From Tardiphaga sp. 709 (GTDB lineage: Bacteria > Pseudomonadota > Alphaproteobacteria > Rhizobiales > Xanthobacteraceae), in NCBI RefSeq assembly GCF_032401055.1, contig NZ_CP135529.1, forward strand, positions 2,790,001 through 2,854,000: DNA of 64,000 nt, given 5' to 3'. Below, piece after piece: positions 30,171 to 39,488 of this stretch (within the stretch, counting starts at the first letter, position 1; each line of letters starts with the position of its first letter). Below the pieces are notes generated by a model that saw only the letters and a program-made list of their open reading frames with translations, ran no database searches and was not told where the DNA came from. The position numbers and the translations under genes are program-made.

Positions 30171-30363
30171 TGCGCGGCGGCGCGGGGCAGACGGCGCGTG
30201 CGCGCATCATCCGGAGCATGACGTCATCCAGAACAGTACAAAGACTCGCACAGCGCGACCGGGCGCGCGGCGCATCTCTGGGTGGGTAGTCAGCAACCTC
30301 CGGACACGCTAAGCGAATGTCATCCCGCCGGTTCGTCCTTCCAAACGTGTTGTCCCTTCCCGC
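30171..30363. other. Intergenic remainder before the DUF930 gene
   Basis: GC-rich sequence with no clear gene or terminator. It may hold the 3' part of the RNA proposed upstream. Confidence 0.3.
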
Positions 30364-30744
30364 ATGAAATTCCTGCTTATTCCGCTCGGCCTGGTGGCGC
30401 TTGTCACACAGGCGCATGCCAGCGATGCCCGCTTCATGGCTGCCCTCGGTAAGCTCGATCCAAAGACCCGGCTGGAACAGGTCTGCGATTTCGAAGCGAT
30501 GCGCCGGATCAGCAAGGGCGGCCCGCGCGTCGAGCGCGCCAAATCCGACGCGCTGGTGCCGCCGCAGCATCTCGGCAACACGCTGATCGCCAAGGGCGGC
30601 GCCTATCGCGCGGGCGGCAAATGGATGCAGGTCGCCTTCACCTGCAAGGCGACGCCGGACCACAAGACGGTGCTGGATTTCACCTACAAGACGGGAACGG
30701 TCATTCCGCCCGCCAAATGGCAGTCTTTGGGGCTCTGGAAGTAA
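30364..30744 (+). CDS. DUF930-family exported protein (126 aa)
   Basis: Small secreted protein of unknown function. The signal peptide MKFLLIPLGLVALVTQAHA is cleaved near residue 19-20. The mature part DARFMAALGKLDPKTRLEQVCDFEAMRRI and the two cysteines (about 41 and 94) fit DUF930 proteins of Bradyrhizobiaceae and would allow one disulfide bond. The ribosome site is poor. Nothing in the context suggests a role. Confidence 0.75.
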   Translation: MKFLLIPLGLVALVTQAHASDARFMAALGKLDPKTRLEQVCDFEAMRRISKGGPRVERAKSDALVPPQHLGNTLIAKGGAYRAGGKWMQVAFTCKATPDHKTVLDFTYKTGTVIPPAKWQSLGLWK

Positions 30745-30911
30745 TCCAGGCCTCGCCGTTCACCCTGCCGCTAAAAGTTCCGGGATTTGCTTGACGTTAA
30801 CGCCGCGCGGCGCTTGATGGCGGGATTGAGGCTGCCCGCTTGCGGCCCGAATCCGGTAGTATGTCGAGCGGGAACCCGGGTCTGCGGACCCTGCGATTGC
30901 GGTCGAGGCGC

Positions 30912-32612
30912 ATGTCACAGAAGCCCAACTTGCCGAGATGGCGGATCGATCACTGGCGTGCCGAAAAGGGCACGCTGATGGTGCTCGCCGTGGCCTTGGG
31001 CCTGCTGATCGGCATCGTGGCTCCCGCATCGGCGCAGTTCTTCGGTTTCGGCGGTCCGCAGCAACCTCCTCCGCGTCCGCAGCGCAATGTGCCGCAAGGC
31101 GGCGGTGGCGGCTTCGGCTGGTTCGGCGGTGGCAATGACAGCCCGTTCTTCGCGCCGTTCCAGCAACAGCAGGCGCCGAAGCGAGCCGCTCCGCGCGAGG
31201 ACTATTCGCGCGCACCGTCGCCGGAAAAGCGCGATGCCCCGGCCGAACGCAACGTGCTGGTGCTCGGCGACAGTATGGCCGACTGGCTCGCTTATGGTCT
31301 CGAGGACGCCTATGCCGAACAGCCCGACATGGGCGTGATCCGCAAGCACAAGACCGTCTCCGGCCTGCTGCGCTATCAGCCGAAGGGCGATCCCGCGGAT
31401 TGGGCCGCGGCGGCAAAGGGCATTCTCGCCACCGAGAAGCCCGATGCCATTGTCGTCATGCTCGGTCTCAATGACCGTGTCGCGATCCGCGAGCCTGACA
31501 AGGCGGCCGAGAAGAAGGGCGCCAAGAAGGACGAGAAGAAGGACAGCGCGGCCGAGGTGAAGCCCGGCGACAAGCCGGCGGAGCCGGAAGCTGACGATGC
31601 CGACATCCCCGATCCCGGCGCGATCGTCGCCGAGCGCGGCGCGCGCACCGGCGGCATGGTCGATTTCCGCGACGAGCGCTGGGGCGAGCTTTACTCGAAG
31701 AAGATCGAGGAGATGATCAATGTCGTGAAGGCGAAGGGCGTGCCCGTGCTGTGGGTCGGCCTGCCCGCAGTGCGCGGCACCAAGGCGACCGCCGACATGC
31801 TCTATCTCGACAATCTCTATCGCGATGCTGCGACCAAGGCCGGCATCACCTATGTCGATATCTGGGACGGCTTCGTCGACGAGGCCGGCCGCTTCCTGCA
31901 GCAGGGCCCGGATTTCGAAGGCCAGATCCGCCGGCTGCGCTCGGCCGACGGCGTTTATTTCTCCAAGGCCGGCGCCCGCAAGATGGCGCATTACGTCGAG
32001 CGCGAGATCACCCGCCTGCTCTCCGGCCGCTCCGCGCCGATCGCGCTGCCGAGCGAGCCTGCGACGCCGGACCTCAATGCCGTGCCCGGCGCGCCGGCGC
32101 CGCGTCCGCTTGCCGGCCCCATCGTGCCATTGGTCGCCTCCTCCGTCGGCACCGATCAACTGCTCGGCGGCCCCGGCGTGAAGCCGGTGAGCGTCGATGC
32201 ATTGGTGGCGCGCGTGCTGGTGAAGGGCGAGCCGCTCGCTGCGCCCGCCGGCCGCGCCGACGACTTCGCCTGGCCGCGCCGCGAGATCGGCCGCGAACAA
32301 GCCAAGGGCGACGTTCCCGTGGCTGCGGCCACACCTGCTACCTCAGGCACGAGCGGCACCGCTGCGGCGACAGGGCCGGATGGAATCGTTCCGGTGATGG
32401 CGCCGCCGGCCGCGCCGAAGAAAAAGCCGAAGCCCGTCATCGCCACCGAAGCGCCGTCATCCTTCGGTAGCTTCTTCGGGTTCGACGAGCCGCGCCGCGC
32501 GCCCGTCCAGCAGGCGCCCCAGCGCCCCCGCCCTGCCCAGGCACCCGGCCCGCGTCCGCCGGCCAATGTCGGCCCCGCCGCCTCCGCCCCCTCCGGTTTC
32601 TTCACGCGCTAG
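30912..32612 (+). CDS. DUF459 SGNH-hydrolase-like exported protein (566 aa)
   Basis: Membrane-anchored or exported SGNH-type esterase/acyltransferase candidate. The start at 30912 (MSQKPNLPRWRIDHWRAEKG) gives one hydrophobic segment (VLAVALGLLIGIVAPASAQ). Block I NVLVLGDSMADWLAYGL, a later MLGLNDR block and the terminal DGVYFSKAGARKMAHYVE block give the nucleophile Ser and probable Asp/His pair. The fold is interrupted by a Lys/Glu/Asp-rich insert (about residues 195-230), and the last 170 residues are Pro/Ala-rich. TTG 30840 and ATG 30861 are alternative starts. Confidence 0.75.
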   Translation: MSQKPNLPRWRIDHWRAEKGTLMVLAVALGLLIGIVAPASAQFFGFGGPQQPPPRPQRNVPQGGGGGFGWFGGGNDSPFFAPFQQQQAPKRAAPREDYSRAPSPEKRDAPAERNVLVLGDSMADWLAYGLEDAYAEQPDMGVIRKHKTVSGLLRYQPKGDPADWAAAAKGILATEKPDAIVVMLGLNDRVAIREPDKAAEKKGAKKDEKKDSAAEVKPGDKPAEPEADDADIPDPGAIVAERGARTGGMVDFRDERWGELYSKKIEEMINVVKAKGVPVLWVGLPAVRGTKATADMLYLDNLYRDAATKAGITYVDIWDGFVDEAGRFLQQGPDFEGQIRRLRSADGVYFSKAGARKMAHYVEREITRLLSGRSAPIALPSEPATPDLNAVPGAPAPRPLAGPIVPLVASSVGTDQLLGGPGVKPVSVDALVARVLVKGEPLAAPAGRADDFAWPRREIGREQAKGDVPVAAATPATSGTSGTAAATGPDGIVPVMAPPAAPKKKPKPVIATEAPSSFGSFFGFDEPRRAPVQQAPQRPRPAQAPGPRPPANVGPAASAPSGFFTR

Positions 32613-32650
32613 AGCGCGAAAAATTCCGACGCGAAATTTCAGAGTCAAAA

Positions 32651-32682
32651 AAATCCCTCGGCCTTTGCGGCCTGAGGGATTT
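32651..32682. terminator. Bidirectional terminator between convergent genes
   Basis: AAATCCCTC and GAGGGATTT flank a GGCC/GGCC inner stem. The + side is followed by TTTCACTT and the minus side by TTTTTTGAC, so it can end both the DUF459 gene and the convergent CsbD-like gene. Confidence 0.8.
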
Positions 32683-32756
32683 TCACTTCTTGCACGTCTT
32701 CTCAGATGCGACTGCTGACGCTTCTGCGGCGTCTGTTAGTCAGTCGCGATACGCGA

Positions 32757-33119
32757 TCAGTAGCCGAAACGGTTCGGACGACGGCGCGGTGGACGCGTCA
32801 TCAGCATCGCCAGCGCAAAGCCGATACCGCCTGCGATCAGTAGCGAGCCGAGCGGATTGTCGCGGACCTTGTCGGTGATCGCCTGCGTTCCGTCGCGATA
32901 GACGTCGCTGTCGAGCGCATCCTTGGCATAGCTGGTGGCCGCGTCCGATGCGTCGCGCACGGCATCCTTGGCCTGGCCGTAGAGGTTCTGCACGGTGCCC
33001 GTCGCTTCGCGCGCCCGGCCCGAGGCTTCTGTCCGTTCATCGCCCGTGGCTCGGCCGATCACACCTTCAACCTTGCCGGCTGCATCCTTGGCTGCGCCCG
33101 CAATACGGTCCTTGTCCAT
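32757..33119 (-). CDS. CsbD-like stress protein with C-terminal membrane helix (120 aa)
   Basis: Small stress-associated protein. The N-terminal half MDKDRIAGAAKDAAGKVEGV is a CsbD repeat, followed by an amphipathic Ala-rich helix and a membrane segment (PLGSLLIAGGIGFALAMLM) before an Arg-rich tail, as in DUF883/ElaB-like membrane-anchored proteins. The ATG at 33119 has GGAG at 8 bases; 33125 is closer than usual to it. Relatives are induced by general stress in alphaproteobacteria; the molecular role is unknown. Confidence 0.8.
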   Translation of the reverse strand: MDKDRIAGAAKDAAGKVEGVIGRATGDERTEASGRAREATGTVQNLYGQAKDAVRDASDAATSYAKDALDSDVYRDGTQAITDKVRDNPLGSLLIAGGIGFALAMLMTRPPRRRPNRFGY

Positions 33120-33201
33120 GTCCATTACTCCGTGAGGAAATTCTCGCCGGTGTAATGCCTGAGGCTAGTACTGGTTCCGTCGCGATGCGGGCGCCGTGAA
33201 T

Positions 33202-33936
33202 TTAAAGGATCAAACCGCCATCGACAACCAGCGTATGACCGTAAACATAGGATGACAGCGGCGACGCGAGGAACAATGCGGCGCCGGCCATATCGGCGGG
33301 CGTGCCGAGACGCTGCAGCGGGATCCTGGCAATCGCACCTTCCAGCCGCTTCGGATTCGCTGTCGTGACCTTTGTCATCTTGGTGTCAACGAGCCCCGGC
33401 GCAATACCATTGACGCGAATGCCGTCTTCCGACCACGCCTGCGCCAATGTGCGCGTGAGACCGACCGCACCGGTCTTCGACGCGTTGTAGGACGGGTTGC
33501 CTTTGGTCGCATGATAGGCCGCGGTAGAGCTGACGATAATCAATCGCCCTTGGCTTGCCTTGAGCTGTGCATGAAGCTTCGTCGCGCAGCCCATCAGGCT
33601 CATCAGGTTGACTTCCATCACCTTGCGGAAGCCATCCATCTCGAATTCGCCGCGGCGATACATCACCGCACCCTGCGCGAGGATCAGCACATCGACCCGA
33701 TCGAGCTTCGGATCGAACGCCTCGATGGCCGACGCGCTGCTCACATCGAGCTGGCTGTAGCCGAGTCCGTCGAGATCGGAGCCGTCATCGATGGAATAGT
33801 CGTTGGCCTTGGCGCGCGTCCCGCACACATGCACGCGCGCACCGCGCGCGCGAAATGCCTGCGCCATGCCGTTGCCGATTCCGCTGGATCCTCCGACGAT
33901 GAGCACCTGCTGGCCGCTGAAATCGAGTTCGTTCAT
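33202..33936 (-). CDS. SDR-family NAD(P)-dependent oxidoreductase (244 aa)
   Basis: Classical short-chain dehydrogenase. The cofactor motif VGGSSGIGNGMA (about 14-25), the VSSTAAYHATKGNPSYNASK catalytic region (Ser, Tyr and Lys in the usual spacing) and the GLVDTKMTK segment are present. Length fits 3-oxoacyl-reductase-like or sugar/alcohol dehydrogenases. It is divergent from a second SDR gene 107 bases away; the two may share a regulator. The substrate is not identifiable. Confidence 0.85.
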   Translation of the reverse strand: MNELDFSGQQVLIVGGSSGIGNGMAQAFRARGARVHVCGTRAKANDYSIDDGSDLDGLGYSQLDVSSASAIEAFDPKLDRVDVLILAQGAVMYRRGEFEMDGFRKVMEVNLMSLMGCATKLHAQLKASQGRLIIVSSTAAYHATKGNPSYNASKTGAVGLTRTLAQAWSEDGIRVNGIAPGLVDTKMTKVTTANPKRLEGAIARIPLQRLGTPADMAGAALFLASPLSSYVYGHTLVVDGGLIL

Positions 33937-34043
33937 CCCTGATTGTCCTTCTTGATTTTATCGGCGCATGTTTGACCGCGCCCGCGATCGGTGCAAGCCT
34001 TCAATCAAGCCTCATCATGAAGGCGCAAAATTCGGAGGATACC

Positions 34044-34823
34044 GTGTCGGATTTCAAACAGCTCAGCCGCTCGGTGCGCGGCCTCACAGTCCTCGTCACC
34101 GGCGCCGCAAGCGGCATGGGCCGCGCGACCGCACGCGTGTTCGGCGACGAAGGCGCCAATGTCGCCGTCACGGATATTTCGGCAGACGGCATTGCTGCCG
34201 TCGTTGACGCGATCACATCTGGCGGCGGAAGCGCTCACGCCTGGACGCTCGATGTCGCCGATCCCGATCGTATCCGCACGGTGGTCAGCGACGTCGCCGC
34301 ACATTTCGGCAGTCTCGATATCATCGTCAACAATGCCGGCATCTCGGTTTCCACCGCGATTGATCAGGACGGCTATGACGCCGCGTGGGATCGCGCCATC
34401 GCCGTGATGCTGACCTCGCACCAGCGCATCATCCGCGCCGCGCTGCCGCACCTGCGCAAATCACCCTCGCCGCGGATCGTCAACATCGCGTCCACCGAAG
34501 CGCTCGGCGCCACCGCACTGCACAGTCCCTATTCCGCAGCGAAAGCCGGCGTCACCGGCCTCACGCGCTCGCTCGCGGTGGAGCTTGGCCGCGACGGCAT
34601 TACGGTGAATTGCATCTGTCCCGGGCCGATCACGACCGGGATCACCGAGCGTATCAGCGACGAACACAAAGTGATCTTCGCCAAACGCCGCACCGTGCTG
34701 CGCCGCTACGGCGATCCGGAAGAAGTCGCGCATATGACGCTAAGCCTGTGCCTGCCGGCCGCGTCCTATATCACAGGCGCGGTGATCCCGGTCGACGGCG
34801 GCCTGATGGCACGCAATGCCTGA
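34044..34823 (+). CDS. SDR-family NAD(P)-dependent oxidoreductase (259 aa)
   Basis: Classical short-chain dehydrogenase with the cofactor site VTGAASGMGRATAR (about 18-31), NNAGIS, the catalytic SerThr/Tyr-x3-Lys stretch IASTEALGATALHSPYSAAK, and the C-terminal ITGAVIPVDGG. The GTG at 34044 is chosen over earlier ATGs because GGAGG lies five bases before it. It is followed 117 bases later by a TauD/TfdA-type dioxygenase gene on the same strand, so joint function in a degradation route is plausible. Confidence 0.85.
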   Translation: MSDFKQLSRSVRGLTVLVTGAASGMGRATARVFGDEGANVAVTDISADGIAAVVDAITSGGGSAHAWTLDVADPDRIRTVVSDVAAHFGSLDIIVNNAGISVSTAIDQDGYDAAWDRAIAVMLTSHQRIIRAALPHLRKSPSPRIVNIASTEALGATALHSPYSAAKAGVTGLTRSLAVELGRDGITVNCICPGPITTGITERISDEHKVIFAKRRTVLRRYGDPEEVAHMTLSLCLPAASYITGAVIPVDGGLMARNA

Positions 34824-34940
34824 CGGCATTCACGCCGGTTGACTTCGCACCTTGCGGGCGTAGCATTTTTCTCAAGCGGCCCGACATGATCGGAAGCCGC
34901 AATCGAATGGGTCAACCATTCCACACGGAGGAAATCTGCA

Positions 34941-35828
34941 ATGCCCGTGACGATCCGCAAACTGCATTCCTTGTTCGTCGGCGAAGTGACCGGCGTCGAT
35001 CTGACCAAGCCGGTCAGCCCCGATGACGCCGTTGCCATCGAGCGCGGCATGGATGACTACGCCGTCCTGATATTCCCGAAGCAGGATATCACCGACGAAC
35101 AGCAACTCGCTTTCGCACAGAATTTCGGCGAGCGCGAAAATCGAAAAGGCGGTTCCGTCACCAAGAAGGAAGATTACCGGCTGACATCGGGGCTTGCAGA
35201 TGTGTCCAATCTCGGCAAGGACGGCAAGCCGCTACCGAAAGACAGCCGCGCTCATCTCTTCAATCTGGGCAACTGCCTGTGGCATTCGGACAGTTCCTTC
35301 CGGCCTATCCCCGCGAAGTTCTCATTGCTGTCGGCGCGCGTGGTCAATCCGAAAGGCGGCAATACCGAATTTGCCGACATGCGCGCCGCCTATGATGCGC
35401 TCGACAGCGGCACCAAGGCCGAGATCGAAGACATGATCTGCGAACATTCGCTGATGACATCGCGCGGTGCGCTCGGTTTTCTCGACTACACTGACGAAGA
35501 GAAAGAGATGTTCAAGCCGGTGCTGCAGCGGCTGGTGCGCACGCATCCGGTGCACGGCCGCAAGTCGCTGTATCTGTCGTCGCATGCCGGTGCGATCCAG
35601 GGCATGTCGGTGCCCGAAGCCCGCGTGCTGCTGCGCGATCTCAACGAGCACGCCACGCAGCCGCAATTCGTCTATGTCCACAAATGGACACTGCATGATC
35701 TCGTGATGTGGGACAATCGCCAGACCATGCATCGTGTCCGCCGCTATGACCAGTCGCAGCCGCGCGACATGCGCCGCGCGACCGTCGCCGGCAATGCACC
35801 GACCGTGGCGCAGCAGGCCGCGGAATAG
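34941..35828 (+). CDS. TauD/TfdA-family Fe(II)/2-oxoglutarate dioxygenase (295 aa)
   Basis: Non-haem iron oxygenase that would hydroxylate and so cleave an ether, sulfonate or similar substrate. The metal triad is visible: His115 and Asp117 in NCLWHSDSSF and His264 in WDNRQTMHRVRR; Arg275 or Arg279 nearby would hold 2-oxoglutarate. The strong ribosome site GGAGG sits 9 bases before the ATG. It is closer in wording to the 2,4-D dioxygenase branch (TfdA-like, LRDLNEHATQPQFVYVHKW) than to TauD, but the substrate cannot be set from sequence. Confidence 0.88.
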   Translation: MPVTIRKLHSLFVGEVTGVDLTKPVSPDDAVAIERGMDDYAVLIFPKQDITDEQQLAFAQNFGERENRKGGSVTKKEDYRLTSGLADVSNLGKDGKPLPKDSRAHLFNLGNCLWHSDSSFRPIPAKFSLLSARVVNPKGGNTEFADMRAAYDALDSGTKAEIEDMICEHSLMTSRGALGFLDYTDEEKEMFKPVLQRLVRTHPVHGRKSLYLSSHAGAIQGMSVPEARVLLRDLNEHATQPQFVYVHKWTLHDLVMWDNRQTMHRVRRYDQSQPRDMRRATVAGNAPTVAQQAAE

Positions 35829-35880
35829 CCTGCCATCAAACGACAGGCGCGCCGCGCGATGCAGCGCGCCTGTGTGCGTT

Positions 35881-36846
35881 CTAGATCCGCTCGATCTTCG
35901 CCTTCTCCAGCACTTCGCTCCAGCGCTTCACGTCGGACGCCAGGAGGTCGGTGACTTCCTTTGGCTCCGAGGCCTTCGCCTGGCTGCCCAGCGACAGCAG
36001 GCGTTCCTTCACGCTCTCATCCTTGAGCAGCGTAACCGTTGCGGCGTTCAGCTTCGCCACGACGTCATCGGGAAGGCCGATCGGTCCGACGAGGCTGTAC
36101 CAGCCCGGCGCGGCATAGCCCGCAAAACCTGCTTCGGCCACGGTCGGAATATCGGGAAAAGACGGGAAGCGTTCAGCCGTGGTGACGGCCAGTGCGCGGA
36201 ACTTGCCGGCCTTGATCTGCTCGACCATCGAGATCGGCGGATCGACCATGAAGTCGATGCGACCCGCGAGGACTTCGACAACGGCCTGAGCGCCGCCGCG
36301 GAACGGAATGTGCTGAAACTTCACGCCGGCCAACTGCCCGATCTGCTCGACGATCAAATGCGGTCCGGAGCCGACGCCGGGCGTGCCGTAAGTGAGCGGC
36401 TTGTCCGGCTGTTTCTTGGCAGCCGCGATCAACTCGGCGAGATTCTTGAATGGCGCGTCCGCATTACACGAGAACATGTAGGGCGCTTCGGAGACCTGGC
36501 ATATGCCTTTGAGGTCATCGACCGGCTTGTAAGGCAGGCTCTTGTAGAAGGCCGACGACGCGCCATAGGTCGCGGTGATCAGCGAGATCGTGTAGCCGTC
36601 AGGCGCCGCGCGGGCGAGCTGCGCCCCGGCGAGCGTCGTGCCGGCGCCCGGCTTGGTTTCGACCACCACCGTCTGGCCGAGGATTTTCGACAGACCTTCG
36701 GCGAGCACACGCGAGGTTGCATCGGTGCCACCGCCCGGCGCGAAACCGTGCAGCAGGGTGATAGACCGTTCCGGCCACGCCGCCTTGGCCTGAAATGGAA
36801 GAAGGCTTGCCGACAATCCGGCCAGCAGCGCGCGCCTGTTCAACAT
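35881..36846 (-). CDS. Bug-type tripartite tricarboxylate transporter binding protein (321 aa)
   Basis: Periplasmic solute receptor of the TctC/Bug family, which binds carboxylates. The ATG at 36846 (MLNRRALLAGLSASLLPFQA) follows GGGGA at six bases and gives a signal peptide with twin arginines. Family landmarks are WPERSITLLHGFAPGGGTD, NKPGAG-like ETKPGAGTTLAG and PYKPVDDL. No TctA/TctB membrane genes are nearby, as is common for orphan Bug proteins. Convergent with the dioxygenase gene, which may reflect a shared substrate. Confidence 0.88.
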   Translation of the reverse strand: MLNRRALLAGLSASLLPFQAKAAWPERSITLLHGFAPGGGTDATSRVLAEGLSKILGQTVVVETKPGAGTTLAGAQLARAAPDGYTISLITATYGASSAFYKSLPYKPVDDLKGICQVSEAPYMFSCNADAPFKNLAELIAAAKKQPDKPLTYGTPGVGSGPHLIVEQIGQLAGVKFQHIPFRGGAQAVVEVLAGRIDFMVDPPISMVEQIKAGKFRALAVTTAERFPSFPDIPTVAEAGFAGYAAPGWYSLVGPIGLPDDVVAKLNAATVTLLKDESVKERLLSLGSQAKASEPKEVTDLLASDVKRWSEVLEKAKIERI

Positions 36847-36940
36847 CGATAGTCCCCAAGAATGCCTCAAGGGGAGCAGCCTAACACGCATGCTGCATTG
36901 CGGTATAATGTTATGCGCTATGGCCCTCTGCACAGGGCGC

Positions 36941-38341
36941 TTATCTCACCCGGAGCCGATCCAGCATCTCCGATGACGCAAACCCGTCGGCGGGCGCGCC
37001 GATGGAGGCCTGGTAGTTGCGCAGAGCCTCACGGGTCTGGCCGCCGAACTGGCCGTCCGGCGTGCCCTTGTAGAAGCCGCGCTGCGCCAGCAGCTGCTGT
37101 AGCTCCAGCCGCTCGGCGCGGGACAGCACGCGCTCCTGACGCGGCCATGGCTGCACGAAGGGCGGACCGCCGCGCAACCGGTCGGCGAAATGGCCGATGG
37201 CCATCGCATAGGCCTCAGCCGGATTGTATTTCATGATGACGCGAAAATTCGTCATCATGAGGAAGCCCGGCCCCTGCGAACCGGCGGGCGCGAGCAGATA
37301 GGCCTTTTCCGTCATGCGCGGAAACGGCTGGTTGTTGGCGCGCTTGAGGCCGAGCTGCTCCCATTGCGGCAGGGTCATCGCCTTGGCCTTGTCGGCCAGC
37401 ATGTAGTTGAAGCCCTGCGGTACCACGACCTCGTAGCCCCAGGTCTGGCCGCTCTGCCAGCCATCCTTCTTCAGGTTATTGGCCGTCGAGAAGATCAGAT
37501 CGGTCGGATTGTCGACCACGTCGCGGCGACCGTCGCCGTCACCATCCACCGCAAAACGCTTGAACGCGGTCGGCATGAACTGGGTCGGCCCGAATGCGCC
37601 AGCCCAGGAGCCGCGCATCTGTTCAGGCCTCAGATCGCCGCGATGCAGGATTTCCAGTGCGACCAGAAACTCGTCCTTGAAATAGGCCTGACGGCGGCCG
37701 ACGCAGGCCAGCGTCGCCGTCGAGCGCAGAACGCTGCGATCGCCGATCATCGTCGAGTAGTTCGACTCGATGCCCCAGATCGACGCGATAATGTAGCGAT
37801 CGACACCATAGGCCTTCTCGGCCGCGTCAAAGATCGTCTTGTACTGCGCCAGCACCTCACGGCCCTTGGCCATGCGATTGTCGTTCACCAGGATGTCGAG
37901 ATAGTCCCAGATCGCCTTGGTGAATTCCGGCTGCGAATCCATCAGGTCCATGATTCGCAGATCCGGCGTCAGCCCGGCCGTGAAGCGCTGATAGCTGTCC
38001 TGCGAGATGCCGCGGCGTGCGGCATCAGGCCACAGCCCGGCAATGCAGTTGTCGAAATTACCCGCGGCCTCGCGGATCGCCTGTGCGGTCATCAGCGGAT
38101 GGCCGGATGCGCCGTCCTCACCACTCCATGGCTGCACACTGGGCGCACCGGGCAAGGCTGCCTGCGGCGGCGGGTCCTGGCTCTGCGACGATCCGCTAAA
38201 GATATTGTCGAACAGGCTGAAAGGGCCGCTCTTGCTCTGCGCCTGCGCCGCCACGGGCAGGGCTGCCGTAAGCAAAACTGCGCCGAGCGCAGCTACACCG
38301 CATGTCAGGCTACGCGCCATCTTCGTCGCAGATTTCATCAC
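36941..38341 (-). CDS. Lytic murein transglycosylase, MltB type with peptidoglycan-binding domain (466 aa)
   Basis: Cleaves glycan strands of peptidoglycan in the periplasm. An N-terminal signal (about 10-35) precedes the SLT_2 catalytic domain, with WGIESNYSTMIGDRSVLRST carrying the catalytic Glu and AGAFGPTQFMPTAFKRFAVD. A C-terminal PG_binding_1 domain covers the last 60 residues (LQQLLAQRGFYKGTPDGQFG). Two adjacent ATGs (38341, 38338) are possible starts. It is divergent from galU. Confidence 0.9.
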   Translation of the reverse strand: MMKSATKMARSLTCGVAALGAVLLTAALPVAAQAQSKSGPFSLFDNIFSGSSQSQDPPPQAALPGAPSVQPWSGEDGASGHPLMTAQAIREAAGNFDNCIAGLWPDAARRGISQDSYQRFTAGLTPDLRIMDLMDSQPEFTKAIWDYLDILVNDNRMAKGREVLAQYKTIFDAAEKAYGVDRYIIASIWGIESNYSTMIGDRSVLRSTATLACVGRRQAYFKDEFLVALEILHRGDLRPEQMRGSWAGAFGPTQFMPTAFKRFAVDGDGDGRRDVVDNPTDLIFSTANNLKKDGWQSGQTWGYEVVVPQGFNYMLADKAKAMTLPQWEQLGLKRANNQPFPRMTEKAYLLAPAGSQGPGFLMMTNFRVIMKYNPAEAYAMAIGHFADRLRGGPPFVQPWPRQERVLSRAERLELQQLLAQRGFYKGTPDGQFGGQTREALRNYQASIGAPADGFASSEMLDRLRVR

Positions 38342-38600
38342 TATCCATCTCGGGAATCTGACCGGAATTTGGTCATGACTGTGGCATGACAGGAGGCCCG
38401 GCGAGGGTTTCCATCAGCTTAACACTATTCCAGTTTTGGCCGGCTGGGCGAACGTGCCGCGCGGCAGAAAGGATAATTGCAGACACACAGCCCGGCACCA
38501 CACATCCGCCTTTGTTCCCGGTTGCAAACGGAACCAGCAGGCGCAATCTTCGTTGGCCTGCCTGTGTCGCTCCCCTCCAAGGTCATTGCAAAGTCCCCTG

Positions 38601-39485
38601 ATGAAAATTCGCAAAGCCGTTTTCCCGGTCGCCGGCCTCGGCACCCGCGTCCTTCCCGCCACCAAGGCGATGCCGAAGGAAATGCTGACCATCGTCGATC
38701 GGCCGTTGATCCAATATGTGGTCGACGAAGCCCGCGAGGCCGGCATCGAACATTTCATCTTCGTTACCGGCCGCAACAAGGGCATCATCGAAGATCACTT
38801 CGACCGCATGTTCGAGCTCGACGAGACACTCAAGAGCCGCAACAAGTCTGCCGAGATCGAACAGCTGGCGCTGTCCCAGCCTGCTGCCGGCGCCATGAGC
38901 TTCACGCGCCAGCAGGCCCCACTGGGGCTTGGCCATGCTGTCTGGTGTGCCCGCGATATCGTTGGCAATGAGCCCTTCGCCGTGGTGCTGCCGGATGAGC
39001 TGGTGCTGAATTCCCCGGGCTGCCTGAAGCAGATGGTCGATATCGCGGGAGCACTTGGCGAAAAATCCAACCTTGTTGCCGTCGAGGAAGTCCCGATGGA
39101 CATGACGCATCAATACGGCATCTGCGGTGTCGGCGAGCGCCACCCGACCCACGAGACCGCTTTCAGCATCGAGGGCATGGTCGAGAAACCCCCGAAGGGC
39201 ACCGCGCCGTCCAACCTGTCGATTACCGGCCGCTACATCCTGCAGCCGGAGATATTCAAAATTTTGGAGACCCAGGAGCGCGGCGCGGGTGGCGAAATCC
39301 AGCTCACCGATGCGATGATCGGCCTCGCCAAGAGCCAGTCGTTCTACGGCGTGGAATTCGAAGGCGAGCGGCACGATTGCGGTTCGAAGTCGGGCTTCCT
39401 GCGCGCTAACATCGCCTTCGGCCTGCAACGCCCTGATCTGCGCGAAGGTCTGCGCGCCGAAATGCTGCGTTATCTCGGAGAGTAA
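38601..39485 (+). CDS. galU: UTP-glucose-1-phosphate uridylyltransferase (294 aa)
   Basis: Makes UDP-glucose for surface polysaccharides. It starts [20 protein letters not shown], the nucleotide-binding GLGTR-x(n)-K pattern, followed by [20 protein letters not shown]; later [14 protein letters not shown] and LPDELV are family blocks. Length is typical. It ends three bases from the convergent diguanylate cyclase gene. Confidence 0.93.
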   Translation: MKIRKAVFPVAGLGTRVLPATKAMPKEMLTIVDRPLIQYVVDEAREAGIEHFIFVTGRNKGIIEDHFDRMFELDETLKSRNKSAEIEQLALSQPAAGAMSFTRQQAPLGLGHAVWCARDIVGNEPFAVVLPDELVLNSPGCLKQMVDIAGALGEKSNLVAVEEVPMDMTHQYGICGVGERHPTHETAFSIEGMVEKPPKGTAPSNLSITGRYILQPEIFKILETQERGAGGEIQLTDAMIGLAKSQSFYGVEFEGERHDCGSKSGFLRANIAFGLQRPDLREGLRAEMLRYLGE

Positions 39486-39488
39486 GCG

